Assembly (NCBI GenBank): GCA_963966185.1 | Contig: CAWZYM010000109.1 | Span: 679,001-743,000, forward strand | DNA: 64,000 bases | Reading direction: 5' to 3' | DNA from: Rhabditoides inermis | Taxonomy: Eukaryota; Nematoda; Chromadorea; Rhabditida; Rhabditidae | Shown here: in pieces, positions 22,901 through 36,275 of the stretch | Position numbering within the stretch: position 1 is the first letter of the stretch | Layout: the number at the start of each line of letters is the position of its first letter | Notes under the pieces: generated by a model | The model's input: the letters and a program-made list of their open reading frames with translations, nothing else | Told to the model about the DNA's origin: nothing | Database searches by the model: none | Made by a program: the position numbers and the translations under genes

Positions 22901-23435
22901 AACAAGATTGTTAGAACAATTTTGAAAAAAAAAGTTGCCAGGATTCGAACTCGAGAGACGCTTCTACTAAACAGGATCGCTAGCCATTCGGCACACTGAC
23001 ATGTGTTTGCAGTCACTTCATTTCAAAGGTTGTGATAAAAAACGACCGAGATCATGTTTTTTGTCATTTTCACAAACATCAGGGTGTCTTTTTGTCTATC
23101 CCAAATTGAGTGTACGCACCATCTCCCACTCTTGAGTCTTCCACGACACGACTGGTGCGTCTTCCAGATTCGCGTCTTCCGGACATGCGTCTTCTAGAAT
23201 TGCGTCTTCTAGAGTTGCGTCTTCTAGAGTTGCGTCTTCTAGAATTGCGTCTTCTAGACATGCGTCTTCTAGAATCGAGTCCACTTTGCTTGCCACATAT
23301 TCTCGAAAAAACACCCGTGTTACATATTTTCCCAACTGTGATAGGCGGCGGGCAACTCCCTTCCCAACAAAAACATGAAAAAGTGACCTCTCACTAAAGT
23401 GAACAAGATTGTTAGAACAATTTTGAAAAAAAAAA
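19938..23435 (+). repeat. Satellite array, block 5, with a 2.0-kb four-unit period
   Basis: Landmarks are at 20115, 20619, 21107, 21621, 22118, 22623 and 23110. Units 20115, 20619 and 21107 correspond to 22118, 22623 and 23110 at an offset of 2003-2004 bp. The diagnostic variant is GATAGGCTGCGGGAAACTCC with GAACATAATTG (about 20348-20414 and 22352-22417), also found near 38205-38270 and 41251-41317. Unit 20619 and its copy have only seven 15-bp monomers. Unit 21107 is not identical to 23110 through its minisatellite, which points to patchy conversion after duplication. Confidence 0.95.
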
Positions 23436-26400
23436 GTTGCCAGGATTCGAACTCGAGAGACGCTTCTAGTAAACAGGATCGCTAGCCATTCGGCCACACT
23501 GACATGTGTTTGCAGTCACTTCATTTCAAAGGTTGTGATAAAAAACGACCGAGATCATGTTTTTTGTCATTTTCACAAACATCAGGGTGTCTTTTTGTCT
23601 ATCCCAAAATGAGTGTACGCACCATCTCCCACTCTTTAGTCTCCCACGACACGACTGGTGCGTTTTCCAGATTCGCGTCTTCCGGACATGCGTCTTCCGG
23701 ACATGCGTCTTCTAGAGTTGCGTCTTCTAGAATTGCGTCTTCTAGAGTTGCGTCTTCTAGAGTTGCGTCTTCTATAATTGCGTCTTCTAGACATGCGTCT
23801 TCTAGAATCGAGTCCACTTTGCTTGCCACATATTCTCGAAAAAACACCCGTGTTACATATTTTCCCAACTGTGATAGGCGGCGGGCAACTCCCTCCCCAA
23901 CAAAAACATGAAAAAGTGACCTCTCACTAAAGTGAACAAGATTGTTAGAACAATTTTGAAAAAAAGTTGCCAGGATTCAAACTCGAGAGACGCTTCTAGT
24001 AAACAGGATCGCTAGCCATTCGGCCACACTGACATGTGTTTGCGTTCACTTCATTTCGAAGGTTGTGATAAAAAACTACCGAGATCATGTTTTTTTGTCA
24101 TTTTCACAAACATCAGGGTGTCTTTTTGTCTATCCCAAATTGAGTGTACGCACCATCTCGCACTCTTGAGTCTCCCACGACACGACTGGTGCGTCTTCCA
24201 GATTCGCGTCTTCCGGACATGCGTCTTCTAGAGTTGCGTCTTCTAGAGTTGCGTCTTCTAGAATTGCGTCTTCTAGAGTTGCGTCTTCTAGAGTTGCGTC
24301 TTCTAGAATTGCGTCTTCTAGACATGCGTCTTCTAGAATCGAGTCCACTTTGCTTGCCACATCTTCTTGAAAAAAACACCTGTGTTACATATTTTCCCAA
24401 CTGTGATAGGCGGCGGGCAACTCCCTTCCCAACATAAAACATGAAAAAGTGACCTCTCACTAAAGTGAACAAGATCGTTAGAACAATTTTGAAAAAAAAA
24501 GTTGCCATGATTCGAACTCGAGAGACGCTTCTAGTAAACAGGATCGCTAGCCATTCGGCCACACTGACATGTGTTTGCGGTCACTTCATTTCAAAGGTTG
24601 TGCTAAAAATCGACCGAGATCATATTTTTTTGTCATTTTCACAAACATCAGAGTGTCTTTTTGTCTATCCCAAATTCAGTGTACGCACCATCTCCCACTC
24701 TTGAGTCTCCCACGACACGACTGGTGCGTCTTCCAGATTCGCGTCTTTCGGACATGCGTCTTCTAGAGTTGCGTCTTCTAGAATTGCGTCTTCTAGAAAT
24801 GCGTCTTCTAGGATTGCGTCTTCTAGAATTGCGTCTTCCAGAGTTGAGTCAACTGTGCTTGCCACATCTCGTAAAAAAAAACACCTGTGTTACATATTTT
24901 CCCAACTGTGATAGGCGGCGGACAACTCCCTCCCCAACAAAAACATGAAAAAGTGACCTCTCACTAAAGTGAACAAGATTGTTAGAACCATTTTGAAAAA
25001 AAAAGTTGCCAGGATTCGAACTCGAGAGACGCTTCTAGTAAACAGGATCGCTAGCCATTCGGCCACACTGACATGTGTTTGCAGTCACTTCATTTCAAAG
25101 GTTGTGATAAAAAACGACCGAGATCATGTTTTTTTGTCATTTTCACAAACATCAGGGTGTCTTTTTGTCTATCCCAAATTGAGTGTACGCACCATCTCCC
25201 ACTCTTGAGTCTTCCACGACACGACTGGTGCGTCTTCCAGATTCGCGTCTTCGGAAATGCGTCTTCTAGAATTGCGTCTTCTAGAGTTGCGTCTTCTAGA
25301 GTTGCGTCTTCTAGAATGGCGTCTTCTAGACATGCGTCTTCTAGAATCGAGTCCACTTTGCTTGCCACATATTCTCGAAAAAACACCCGTGTTACATATT
25401 TTCCCAACTGTGATAGGCGGCGGGCAACTCCCTCCCCAACAAAAACATGAAAAAGTGACCTCTCACTAAAGTGAACAAGATTGTTAGAACAATTTTGAAA
25501 AAAAGTTGCCAGGATTCGAACTCGAGAGACGCTTCTAGTAAACAGGATCGCTAGCCATTCGGCCACACTGACATGTGTTTGCAGTCACTTCATTTCAAAG
25601 GTTGTGATAAAAAACGACCGAGATCATGTTTTTTTGTCATTTTCACAAACATCAGGGTGTCTTTTTGTCTATCCCAAATTGAGTGTACGCACCATCTCCC
25701 ACTCTTGAGTCTTCCACGACACGACTGGTGCGTCTTCCAGATTCGCGTCTTCGGAAATGCGTCTTCTAGAATTGCGTCTTCTAGAGTTGCGTCTTCTAGA
25801 GTTGCGTCTTCTAGAATTGCGTCTTCTAGACATGCGTCTTCTAGAATCGAGTCCACTTTGCTTGCCACATATTCTCGAAAAAACACCCGTGTTACATATT
25901 TTCCCAACTGTGATAGGCGGCGGGCAACTCCCTCCCCAACAAAAACATGAAAAAGTGACCTCTCACTAAAGTGAACAAGATTGTTAGAACAATTTTGAAA
26001 AAAAAAGTTGCCAGGATTCGAACTCGAGAGACGCTTCTAGTAAACAGGATCGCTAGCCATTCGGCCACACTGACATGTGTTTGCAGTCACTTCATTTCAA
26101 AGGTTGTGATAAAAAACGACCGAGATCATGTTTTTTGTCATTTTCACAAACATCAGGGTGTCTTTTTGTCTATCCCAAAATGAGTGTACGCACCATCTCC
26201 CACTCTTTAGTCTCCCACGACACGACTGGTGCGTTTTCCAGATTCGCGTCTTCCGGACATGCGTCTTCCGGACATGCGTCTTCTAGAGTTGCGTCTTCTA
26301 GAATTGCGTCTTCTAGAGTTGCGTCTTCTAGAGTTGCGTCTTCTAGAATTGCGTCTTCTAGACATGCGTCTTCTAGAATCGAGTCCACTTTGCTTGCCAC

Positions 26401-29400
26401 ATATTCTCGAAAAAACACCCGTGTTACATATTTTCCCAACTGTGATAGGCGGCGGGCAACTCCCTCCCCAACAAAAACATGAAAAAGTGACCTCTCACTA
26501 AAGTGAACAAGATTGTTAGAACAATTTTGAAAAAAAGTTGCCAGGATTCGAACTCGAGAGACGCTTCTAGTAAACAGGATCGCTAGCCATTCGGCCACAC
26601 TGACATGTGTTTGCAGTCACTTCATTTCAAAGGTTGTGCTAAAAATCGACCGAGATCATGTTTTTTTTGTCATTTTCACAAACATCAGAGTGTCTTTTTG
26701 TCTATCCCAAATTGAGTGTACGCACCATCTCCCACTCTTGAGTCTTCCACGACACGACTGGTGCGTCTTCCAGATTCGCGTCTTCCGGACATGCGTCTTC
26801 TAGAGTTGCGTCTTCTAGAATTGCGTCTTCTAGAAATGCGTCTTCTAGAATTGCGTCTTCTAGAATTGCGTCTTCCAGAGTTGAGTCAAGTGTGCTTGCC
26901 ACATCTTCTCGTAAAAAAAACCTGTGTTACATATTTTCCCAACTGTGATAGGCGGCGGGCAACTCACCCCCCCCCCCCCCCCAACATAAAACATGAAAAA
27001 GTGACCTCTCACTAAAGTGAACAAGATTGTTAGAACAATTTTGAAAAAAAAAGTTGCCAGGATTCCAACTCGAGAGACGCTTCTAGTAAACAGGATCGCT
27101 AGCCATTCGGCCACACTGACATGTGTTTGCGTTCACTTCATTTCGAAGGTTGTGCTAAAAAAACGACCGAGATCATGTTTTTTGTCATTTTCACAAACAT
27201 CAGGGTGTCTTTTTGTCTATCCCAAATTGAGTGTACGCATCATCTCCCACTCTTGAGTCTTCCACGACACGACTGGTGCGTCTTCCAGATTCGCGTCTTC
27301 GGAAATGCGTCTTCTAGAATTGCGTCTTCTAGAGTTGCGTCTTCTAGAGTTGCGTCTTCTAGAATTGCGTCTTCTAGACATGCGTCTTCTAGAATCGAGT
27401 CCACTTTGCTTGCCACATCTTCTCGAAAAAAACACCTGTGTTAGAAATTTTCCCAACTGTGATAGGCGGCGGGCAACTCCCTCCCCAACAAAAACATGAA
27501 AAAGTGACCTCTCACTAAAGTGAACAAGGTTGTTAGAACAATTTTGAAAAAAAAGTTGCCAGGATTCGAACTCGAGAGACGCTTCTAGTAAACAGGATTG
27601 CTAGCCATTCGGCCACACTGACATGTGTTTGCGGTCACTTCATTTCAAAGGTTGTGCTAAAAATCGACCGAGATCATGTTTTTTTGTCATTTTCACAAAC
27701 ATCAGGGTGTCTTTTTGTCTATCCCAAATTGAGTGTACGCACCATCTCCCACTCTTGAGTCTTCCACGACACGACTGGTGCGTCTTCCAGATTCGCGTCT
27801 TCGGAAATGCGTCTTCTAGAATTGCGTCTTCTAGAGTTGCGTCTTCTAGAGTTGCGTCTTCTAGAATTGCGTCTTCTAGACATGCGTCTTCTAGAATCGA
27901 GTCCACTTTGCTTGCCACATCTTCTCGAAAAAAACACCTGTGTTACATATTTTCCCAACTGTGATAGGCGGCGGGCAACTCCCTCCCCAACAAAAACATG
28001 AAAAAGTGACCTCTCACTAAAGTGAACAAGATTGTTAGAACAATTTTGAAACAAAAAAAGTTGCCAGGATTCGAACTCGAGAGACGCTTCTAGTAAACAG
28101 GATCGCTAGCCATTCGGCCACACTGACATGTGTTTGCGGTCACTTCATTTCAAAGGTTGTGCTAAAAATCGACCGAGATCATGTTTTTTTGTCATTTTCA
28201 CAAACATCAGGGTGTCTTTTTGTCTATCCTAAATTGAGTGTACGCACCATCTCCCACTCTTGAGTCTTCCACGACACGACTGGTGCGTCTTCCAGATTCG
28301 CGTCTTCGGAAATGCGTCTTCTAGAATTGCGTCTTCTAGAGTTGCGTCTTCTAGAGTTGCGTCTTCTAGAATTGCGTCTTCTAGACATGCGTCTTCTAGA
28401 ATCGAGTCCACTTTGCTTGCCACATCTTCTCGAAAAAAAAAACACCTGTGTTACATATTTTCCCAACTGTGATAGGCGGCGGGCAACTCCCTCCCCAACA
28501 AAAACATGAAAAAGTGACCTCTCACTAAAGTGAACAAGATTGTTAGAACAATTTTGAAAAAAAAAGTTGCCAGGATTCGAACTCGAGAGACGCTTCTAGT
28601 AAACAGGATCGCTAGCCATTCGGCCACACTGACATGTGTTTGCAGTCACTTCATTTCAAAGGTTGTGATAAAAAACGACCGAGATCATGTTTTTTGTCAT
28701 TTTCACAAACATCAGGGTGTCTTTTTGTCTATCCCAAAATGAGTGTACGCACCATCTCCCACTCTTTAGTCTCCCACGACACGACTGGTGCGTTTTCCAG
28801 ATTCGCGTCTTCCGGACATGCGTCTTCCGGACATGCGTCTTCTAGAGTTGCGTCTTCTAGAATTGCGTCTTCTAGAGTTGCGTCTTCTAGAGTTGCGTCT
28901 TCTAGAATTGCGTCTTCTAGACATGCGTCTTCTAGAATCGAGTCCACTTTGCTTGCCACATATTCTCGAAAAAACACCCGTGTTACATATTTTCCCAACT
29001 GTGATAGGCGGCGGGCAACTCCCTCCCCAACAAAAACATGAAAAAGTGACCTCTCACTAAAGTGAACAAGATTGTTAGAACAATTTTGAAAAAAAGTTGC
29101 CAGGATTCGAACTCGAGAGACGCTTCTAGTAAACAGGATCGCTAGCCATTCGGCCACACTAACATGTGTGTGCGGTCACTTCATTTCAAAGGTTGTGCTA
29201 AAAATCGACCGAGATCATGTTTTTTTTTGTCATTTTCACAAACATGAGAGTGTCTTTTTGTCTATCCCAAATTGAGTGTACGCACCATCTCCCACTCTTG
29301 AGACTCCCCCGACACGACTGGTGCGTCTTCCAGATTCGCGTCTTCCGGACATGCGTCTTCTAGAATTGCGTCTTCTAGAAATGCGTCTTCTAGAATTGCG

Positions 29401-32400
29401 TCTTCTAGAATTGCGTCTTCCAGAGTTGAGTCAAGTGTGCTTGCCACATCTTCTCGTAAAAAAAACCTGTGTTACATATTTTCCCAACTGTGATAGGCGG
29501 CGGGCAACTCACCCCCCCCAACATAAAACATGAAAAAGTGACCTCTCACTAAAGTGAACAAGATTGTTAGAACAATTTTGAAAAAAAAAGTTGCCAGGAT
29601 TCCAACTCGAGAGACGCTTCTAGTAAACAGGATCGCTAGCCATTCGGCCACACTGACATGTGTTTGCAGTCACTTCATTTCAAAGGTTGTGATAAAAAAC
29701 GACCGAGATCATGTTTTTTGTCATTTTCACAAACATCAGGGTGTCTTTTTGTCTATCCCAAAATGAGTGTACGCACCATCTCCCACTCTTGAGTCTTCCA
29801 CGACACGACTGGTGCGTCTTCCAGATTCGCGTCTTCGGAAATGCGTCTTCTAGAATTGCGTCTTCTAGAGTTGCGTCTTCTAGAGTTGCGTCTTCTAGAA
29901 TTGCGTCTTCTAGACATGCGTCTTCTAGAATCGAGTCCACTTTGCTTGCCACATCTTCTCGAAAAAAAAACACCTGTGTTACATATTTTCCCAACTGTGA
30001 TAGGCGGCGGGCAACTCCCTCCCCAACAAAAACATGAAAAAGTGACCTCTCACTAAAGTGAACAAGATTGTTAGAACAATTTTGAAAAAAAGTTGCCAGG
30101 ATTCGAACTCGAGAGACGCTTCTAGTAAACAGGATCGCTAGCCATTCGGCCACACTGACATGTGTTTGCAGTCACTTCATTTCAAAGGTTGTGATAAAAA
30201 AACGACCGAGATCATGTTTTTTTTTGTCATTTTCACAAACATCAGGGTGTCTTTTTGTCTATCCCAAATTGAGTGTACGCACCATCTCCCACTCTTGAGT
30301 CTCCCACGACACGACTGGTGCGTCTTCCAGATCCGCGTCTTCGGAAATGCGTCTTCTAGAATTGCGTCTTCTAGAGTTGCGTCTTCTAGAGTTGCGTCTT
30401 CTAGAGTTGCGTCTTCTAGAATTGCTTCTTCTAGAATCGAGTCCACTTTGCTTGCCACATCTTCTTGAAAAAAACACCTGTGTTACATATTTTCCCAACT
30501 GTGATAGGCGGCGGGCAACTCCCTTCCCAACATAAAACATGAAAAAGTGACCTCTCACTAAAGTGAACAAGATCGTTAGAACAATTTTGAAAAAAAAAAG
30601 TTGCCATGATTCGAACTCGAGAGACGCTTCTAGTAAACAGGATCGCTAGCCATTCGGCCACACTGACATGTGTTTGCGGTCACTTCATTTCAAAGGTTGT
30701 GCTAAAATCGACCGAGATCATATTTTTTGTCATTTTCACAAACATCAGAGTGTCTTTTTGTCTATCCCAAATTCAGTGTACGCACCATCTCCCACTCTTG
30801 AGTCTCCCACGACACGACTGGTGCGTCTTCCAGATTCGCGTCTTTCGGACATGCGTCTTCTAGAGTTGCGTCTTCTAGAATTGCGTCTTCTAGAAATGCG
30901 TCTTCTAGAATTGCGTCTTCTAGAATTGCGTCTTCCAGAGTTGAGTCAACTGTGCTTGCCACATCTCGTAAAAAAAACACCTGTGTTACATATTTTCCCA
31001 ACTGTGATAGGCGGCGGACAACTCCCTCCCCAACAAAAACATGAAAAAGTGACCTCTCACTAAAGTGAACAAGATTGTTAGAACAATTTTGAAAAAAAAA
31101 AGTTGCCAGGATTCGAACTCGAGAGACGCTTCTAGTAAACAGGATCGCTAGCCATTCGGCCACACTGACATGTGTTTGCAGTCACTTCATTTCAAAGGTT
31201 GTGATAAAAAACGACCGAGATCATGTTTTTTTGTCATTTTCACAAACATCAGGGTGTCTTTTTGTCTATCCCAAATTGAGTGTACGCACCATCTCCCACT
31301 CTTGAGTCTTCCACGACACGACTGGTGCATCTTCCAGATTCGCGTCTTCGGAAATGCGTCTTCTAGAATTGCGTCTTCTAGAGTTGCGTCTTCTAGAGTT
31401 GCGTCTTCTAGAATTGCGTCTTCTAGACATGCGTCTTCTAGAATCGAGTCCACTTTGCTTGCCACATATTCTCGAAAAAACACCCGTGTTACATATTTTC
31501 CCAACTGTGATAGGCGGCGGGCAACTCCCTCCCCAACAAAAAACATGAAAAAGTGACCTCTCACTAAAGTGAACAAGATTGTTAGAACAATTTTGAAAAA
31601 AAGTTGCCAGGATTCGAACTCGAGAGACGCTTCTAGTAAACAGGATCGCTAGCCATTCGGCCACACTAACATGTGTGTGCGGTCACTTCATTTCAAAGGT
31701 TGTGCTAAAAATCGACCGAGATCATGTTTTTTTTTGTCATTTTCACAAACATCAGAGTGTCTTTTTGTCTATCCCAAATTGAGTGTACGCACCATCTCCC
31801 ACTCTTGAGTCTCCCCCGACACGACTGGTGCGTCTTCCAGATTCGCGTCTTCCGGACATGCGTCTTCTAGAGTTGCGTCTTCTAGAATTGCGTCTTCTAG
31901 AAATGCGTCTTCTAGAATTGCGTCTTCTAGAATTGCGTCTTCCAGAGTTGAGTCAAGTGTGCTTGCCACATCTTCTCGTAAAAAAAACCTGTGTTACATA
32001 TTTTCCCAACTGTGATAGGCGGCGGGCAACTCACCCCCCCCCCCCCCCCCCAACATAAAACATGAAAAAGTGACCTCCCACTAAAGTGAACAAGATTGTT
32101 AGAACAATTTTGAAAAAAAAGTTGCCAGGATTCCAACTCGAGAGACGCTTCTAGTAAACAGGATCGCTAGCCATTCGGCCACACTGACATGTGTTTGCGT
32201 TCACTTCATTTCGAAGGTTGTGATAAAAAACGACCGAGATCATGTTTTTTGTCATTTTCACAAACATCTTTTTGTCAGGGTGTCTTTTTGTCTATCCCAA
32301 ATTGAGTGTACGCACCATCTCCCACTCTTGAGTCTTCCACGACACGACTGGTGCGTCTTCCAGATTCGCGTCTTCGGAAATGCGTCTTCTAGAATTGCGT

Positions 32401-34538
32401 CTTCTAGAGTTGCGTCTTCTAGAGTTGCGTCTTCTAGAATTGCGTCTTCTAGACATGCGTCTTCTAGAATCGAGTCCACTTTGCTTGCCACATCTTCTCG
32501 AAAAAAACACCTGTGTTAGAAATTTTCCCAACTGTGATAGGCGGCGGGCAACTCCCTCCCCAACAAAAACATGAAAAAGTGACCTCTCACTAAAGTGAAC
32601 AAGGTTGTTAGAACAATTTAAAAAAAAAAGTTGCCAGGATTCGAACTCGAGAGACGCTTCTAGTAAACAGGATTGCTAGCCATTCGGCCACACTGACATG
32701 TGTTTGCGGTCACTTCATTTCGAAGGTTGTGATAAAAAACGACCGAGATCATGTTTTTTGTCATTTTCACAAACATCAGGGTGTCTTTTTGTCTATCCCA
32801 AATTGAGTGTACGCACCATCTCCCACTCTTGAGTCTCCCACGACACGACTGGTGCGTCTTCCAGATTCGCGTCTTCCGGACATGCGTCTTCTAGAGTTGC
32901 GTCTTCTAGAGTTGCATCTTCTAGAGTTGCGTCTTCTAGAATTGCGTCTTCTAGACATGCGTCTTCTAGAATCGAGTCCACTTTGCTTGCCACATCTTCT
33001 CGAAAAAAAACACCTGTGTTACATATTTTCCCAACTGTGATAGGCGGCGGGCAACTCCCTCCCCAACAAAAACATGAAAAAGTGACCTCTCACTAAAGTG
33101 AACAAGATTGTTAGAACAATTTTGAAAAAAAAAGTTGCCAGGATTCGAACTCGAGAGACGCTTCTAGTAAACAGGATCGCTAGCCATTCGGCCACACTGA
33201 CATGTGTTTGCAGTCACTTCATTTCAAAGGTTGTGATAAAAAACGACCGAGATCATGTTTTTTGTCATTTTCACAAACATCAGGGTGTCTTTTTGTCTAT
33301 CCCAAAATGAGTGTACGCACCATCTCCCACTCTTTAGTCTCCCACGACACGACTGGTGCGTTTTCCAGATTCGCGTCTTCCGGACATGCGTCTTCCGGAC
33401 ATGCGTCTTCTAGAGTTGCGTCTTCTAGAATTGCGTCTTCTAGAGTTGCGTCTTCTAGAGTTGCGTCTTCTAGAATTGCGTCTTCTAGACATGCGTCTTC
33501 TAGAATCGAGTCCACTTTGCTTGCCACATATTCTCGAAAAACACCCGTGTTACATATTTTCCCAACTGTGATAGGCGGCGGGCAACTCCCTCCCCAACAA
33601 AAACATGAAAAAGTGACCTCTCACTAAAGTGAACAAGATTGTTAGAACAATTTTGAAAAAAAAAAGTTGCCAGGATTCGAACTCGAGAGACGCTTCTAGT
33701 AAACAGGATCGCTAGCCATTCGGCCACACTGACATGTGTTTGCGGTCACTTCATTTCAAAGGTTGTGCTAAAAATCGACCGAGATCATATTTTTTTGTCA
33801 TTTTCACAAACATCAGAGTGTCTTTTTGTCTATCCCAAATTCAGTGTACGCACCATCTCCCACTCTTGAGTCTCCCACGACACGACTGGTGCGTCTTCCA
33901 GATTCGCGTCTTTCGGACATGCGTCTTCTAGAGTTGCGTCTTCTAGAATTGCGTCTTCTAGAAATGCGTCTTCTAGAATTGCGTCTTCTAGAATTGCGTC
34001 TTCCAGAGTTGAGTCAACTGTGCTTGCCACATCTCGTAAAAAAAAAAACACCTGTGTTACATATTTTCCCAACTGTGATAGGCGGCGGACAACTCCCTCC
34101 CCAACAAAAACATGAAAAAGTGACCTCTCACTAAAGTGAACAAGATTGTTAGAACAATTTTGAAAAAAAAAGTTGCCAGGATTCGAACTCGAGAGACGCT
34201 TCTAGTAAACAGGATCGCTAGCCATTCGGCCACACTGACATGTGTTTGCAGTCACTTCATTTCAAAGGTTGTGATAAAAAACGACAGAGATCATGTTTTT
34301 TTGTCATTTTCACAAACATCAGGGTGTCTTTTTGTCTATCCCAAATTGAGTGTACGCACCATCTCCCACTCTTGAGTCTTCCACGACACGACTGGTGCGT
34401 CTTCCAGATTCGCGTCTTCGGAAATGCGTCTTCTAGAATTGCGTCTTCTAGAGTTGCGTCTTCTAGAGTTGCGTCTTCTAGAATTGCGTCTTCTAGACAT
34501 GCGTCTTCTAGAATCGAGTCCACTTTGCTTGCCACATA
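23436..34538 (+). repeat. Satellite array, block 6 (mostly class I units near 500 bp)
   Basis: Landmarks are at 23613, 24144, 24679, 25183, 25683, 26184, 26716, 27231, 27733, 28238, 28743, 29276, 29767, 30273, 30776, 31280, 31783, 32306, 32807, 33311, 33844 and 34350. Related segments: 23613, 26184, 28743 and 33311 share CTCTTTAGTC, GCGTTTTCCAG and a doubled GCGTCTTCCGGACAT monomer. 24679-25183 recurs at 30776-31280 and 33844-34350 (AAATTCAGTG, TCTTTCGGAC, CCACATCTCG). 26716-27231 recurs at 31783-32306. At 32268-32277 unit 32306 has a private 10-bp insertion. The block is cut at the TA dinucleotide 34537-34538 by the composite transposon. Confidence 0.95.
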
Positions 34539-34888
34539 CAGTACAGCTCGAGTTAGGTGATCCCTGTCCATGGACGTCCATGGACGTCCGGGATTTGGGT
34601 GGACGTTTCTGGTGTCTCTCTCTTGACACACTCTCTCGCGTTCCCATCGCCTCCTCCCCACAGGCAATTCATGACCCCTGTTTGAAGGGAATGTGGGCAG
34701 TGAGAGAACTGACTTTTCGAAATGAACTTTTCATGAAACCAAACCATTACCATCAATTATGTTTTGTTCTGAGCATCTCGAATATACCATATTTCATAGT
34801 GCTCCGATGAAATTCATTACTTACTGACTTTCAGTACTGACTTCCATTTTCACGTGAGTATTCAAAGCATAACATATAAGACGTATAT
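34539..34888 (+). repeat. Left terminal inverted repeat, outer part (350 bp)
   Basis: Pairs with 37305-37654 in inverted orientation with few differences (for example GATCCCTGTCC against GATCCTTGTCC, and GGGATTTGGG against GGGACTTTGG). Near the tip the palindromic decamer GTCCATGGAC is repeated twice and followed by GTCCGGGA. The remaining 87 bp of this repeat lie on the far side of the nested element at 36276-36362. Confidence 0.9.
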
Positions 34889-35208
34889 CACACTGTCTCT
34901 GTAAGAATCGAACACTTTTCGGGCATGTGGTTACTAGGAGCTATGTCAGCGCACATTAAGGTTATCGAAGGTCCTCTACAAGATGGAAATAGTCGTTTTT
35001 GTCAAATATGCAAATTTGGCCCATTAAGGGACCACTACCTCAAATCGGTCAGTTTTTGTCAAAACACTTCAAATAAGGACTCGTTCGATTTCTTATCCGA
35101 TTTTAAGAACTTTTTCATATACTGAACTTTTTGAAAACATTTGATTTGAAAAAGTTATGACCAAAAAAATGAAAAATTTGCATATTTTCCATTTTTATGA
35201 GTATGTTT

Positions 35209-35495
35209 CGGTCCGAAAAAACAAAAATGAATTACACCACTAGAAAGAGCGTTTCATGTTTAGTTTGCATGATTTTTAACACAAAAATCGATTGGACCGT
35301 CTTTCGCCATCCAAACGATTGAAAGTGGTCCAGGCAGCAGAAATGGGGCTGTGTGAACGTTTTCATGTTATATCAATCCGAAAAAACAAAAACTAAATAC
35401 ACCATCAGAATCTACGTGTTTTGTTTTGTAAATGAGCACGTTTTCACGAAAATCGATTGCACTGTCTTTCACAATCCGCACAGTTGAAAGTAGTC
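35209..35495 (+). repeat. Diverged tandem repeats within the left arm of the foldback element
   Basis: Copy 1 (35209-35330) and copy 2 (35374-35495) share CCGAAAAAACAAAAA, TACACCA, AAAATCGATTG, CTGTCTTTC-like and TTGAAAGTRGTC in the same order at a period of 165 bp. The right arm carries the mirror images. This suggests that an earlier tandem-repeat element became the arm of the foldback. Confidence 0.7.
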
Positions 35496-35565
35496 AAAAA
35501 GGATTGATTAACGTCGTTAATAAGTTACAGTTGAATTCATTTCTCAAGAAAACACGAGAATCTAC

Positions 35566-35610
35566 GCGTTCCCTATAAAGGACAAAACGCGTAGATTCTG
35601 ATACTACAAT
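35566..35610. repeat. Small hairpin at the centre of the foldback element
   Basis: AGAATCTACGCG and CGCGTAGATTCT form a 12-bp perfect inverted repeat around about 19 bp in the unique central spacer. A related AGAATCTACGTG motif lies in each arm (about 35407 and 35752). Confidence 0.7.
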
Positions 35611-36275
35611 CTGTTCTAGTTAATTCAGATTGATACAACAGGTAAACTGAACAGAACTGTGTGCATTGTTTACAGATCATTTTCAACTGTCCGGATTGTG
35701 AAAGACAGTGCAATCGATTTTCGTGAAAACGTGCTCATTTACAAAACAAAACACGTAGATTCTGATGGTGTATTTAGTTTTTGTTTTTTCGGATTGATAT
35801 AACATGAAAACGTTCACACAGCCCCATTTCTGCTGCCTGGACCACTTTCAATCGTTTGGATGGCGAAAGACGGTCCAATCGATTTTTGTGTTAAAATCCA
35901 TGCAAACTAAACATAAAACGCTTTTTTTAATGGTGTAATTCATTTTTGTTTTTTCGGACCGGAACATACTCATAAAAATTAAAAATATGCAAATTTTTCA
36001 TTTTTTTGGTCATAACTTTTTCAAATCAAATTTTTTCGAAAAGTTCAGTATATGAAAAAGTTCTTAAAATCGGATAAGGAATCGAACGAGTCCTTATTTG
36101 AAGTGTTTTGACAAAAACTGACCGATTTGAGGTAGTGGTCCCTTAATGGGCCAAATTTGAATATTTGACAAAAACTACTGTTTGCATCTTGTAGAGGACC
36201 TTCGATAACACCAATGTGCGCTGACATAGCTCCTAGTAACCACCTCGTCCGATTCTTACAGAGACAGTGTGATAT

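Larger units (their letters stand above)
34889..36271. mobile_element. Nested foldback (large palindromic) element, 1383 bp
   Basis: Ends CACACTGTCTCTGTAAG and the complement CTTACAGAGACAGTGTG. The two arms, 34889-35489 and 35681-36271, are about 600 bp each and complementary over most of their length, around a unique ~190-bp centre. Flanks are ATAT on both sides (34885-34888, 36272-36275). An equally valid reading is TA duplication with TCACACTG ends, which would fit Tc1/mariner-type integration; the sequence cannot separate these. Each arm contains two diverged direct repeats of 122 bp (35209-35330 and 35374-35495), so the element is a palindrome of tandem repeats. There is no transposase. 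Open frames in the arms (such as 34925-35125 and its mirror 36045-36227) are the same sequence on opposite strands and have no recognisable domain. Confidence 0.88.

Noticed and set aside
34925..36227. Open frames in the foldback arms as transposase fragments
   Set aside because: The two frames are mirror copies of the same arm sequence on opposite strands. No catalytic or DNA-binding motif is visible.
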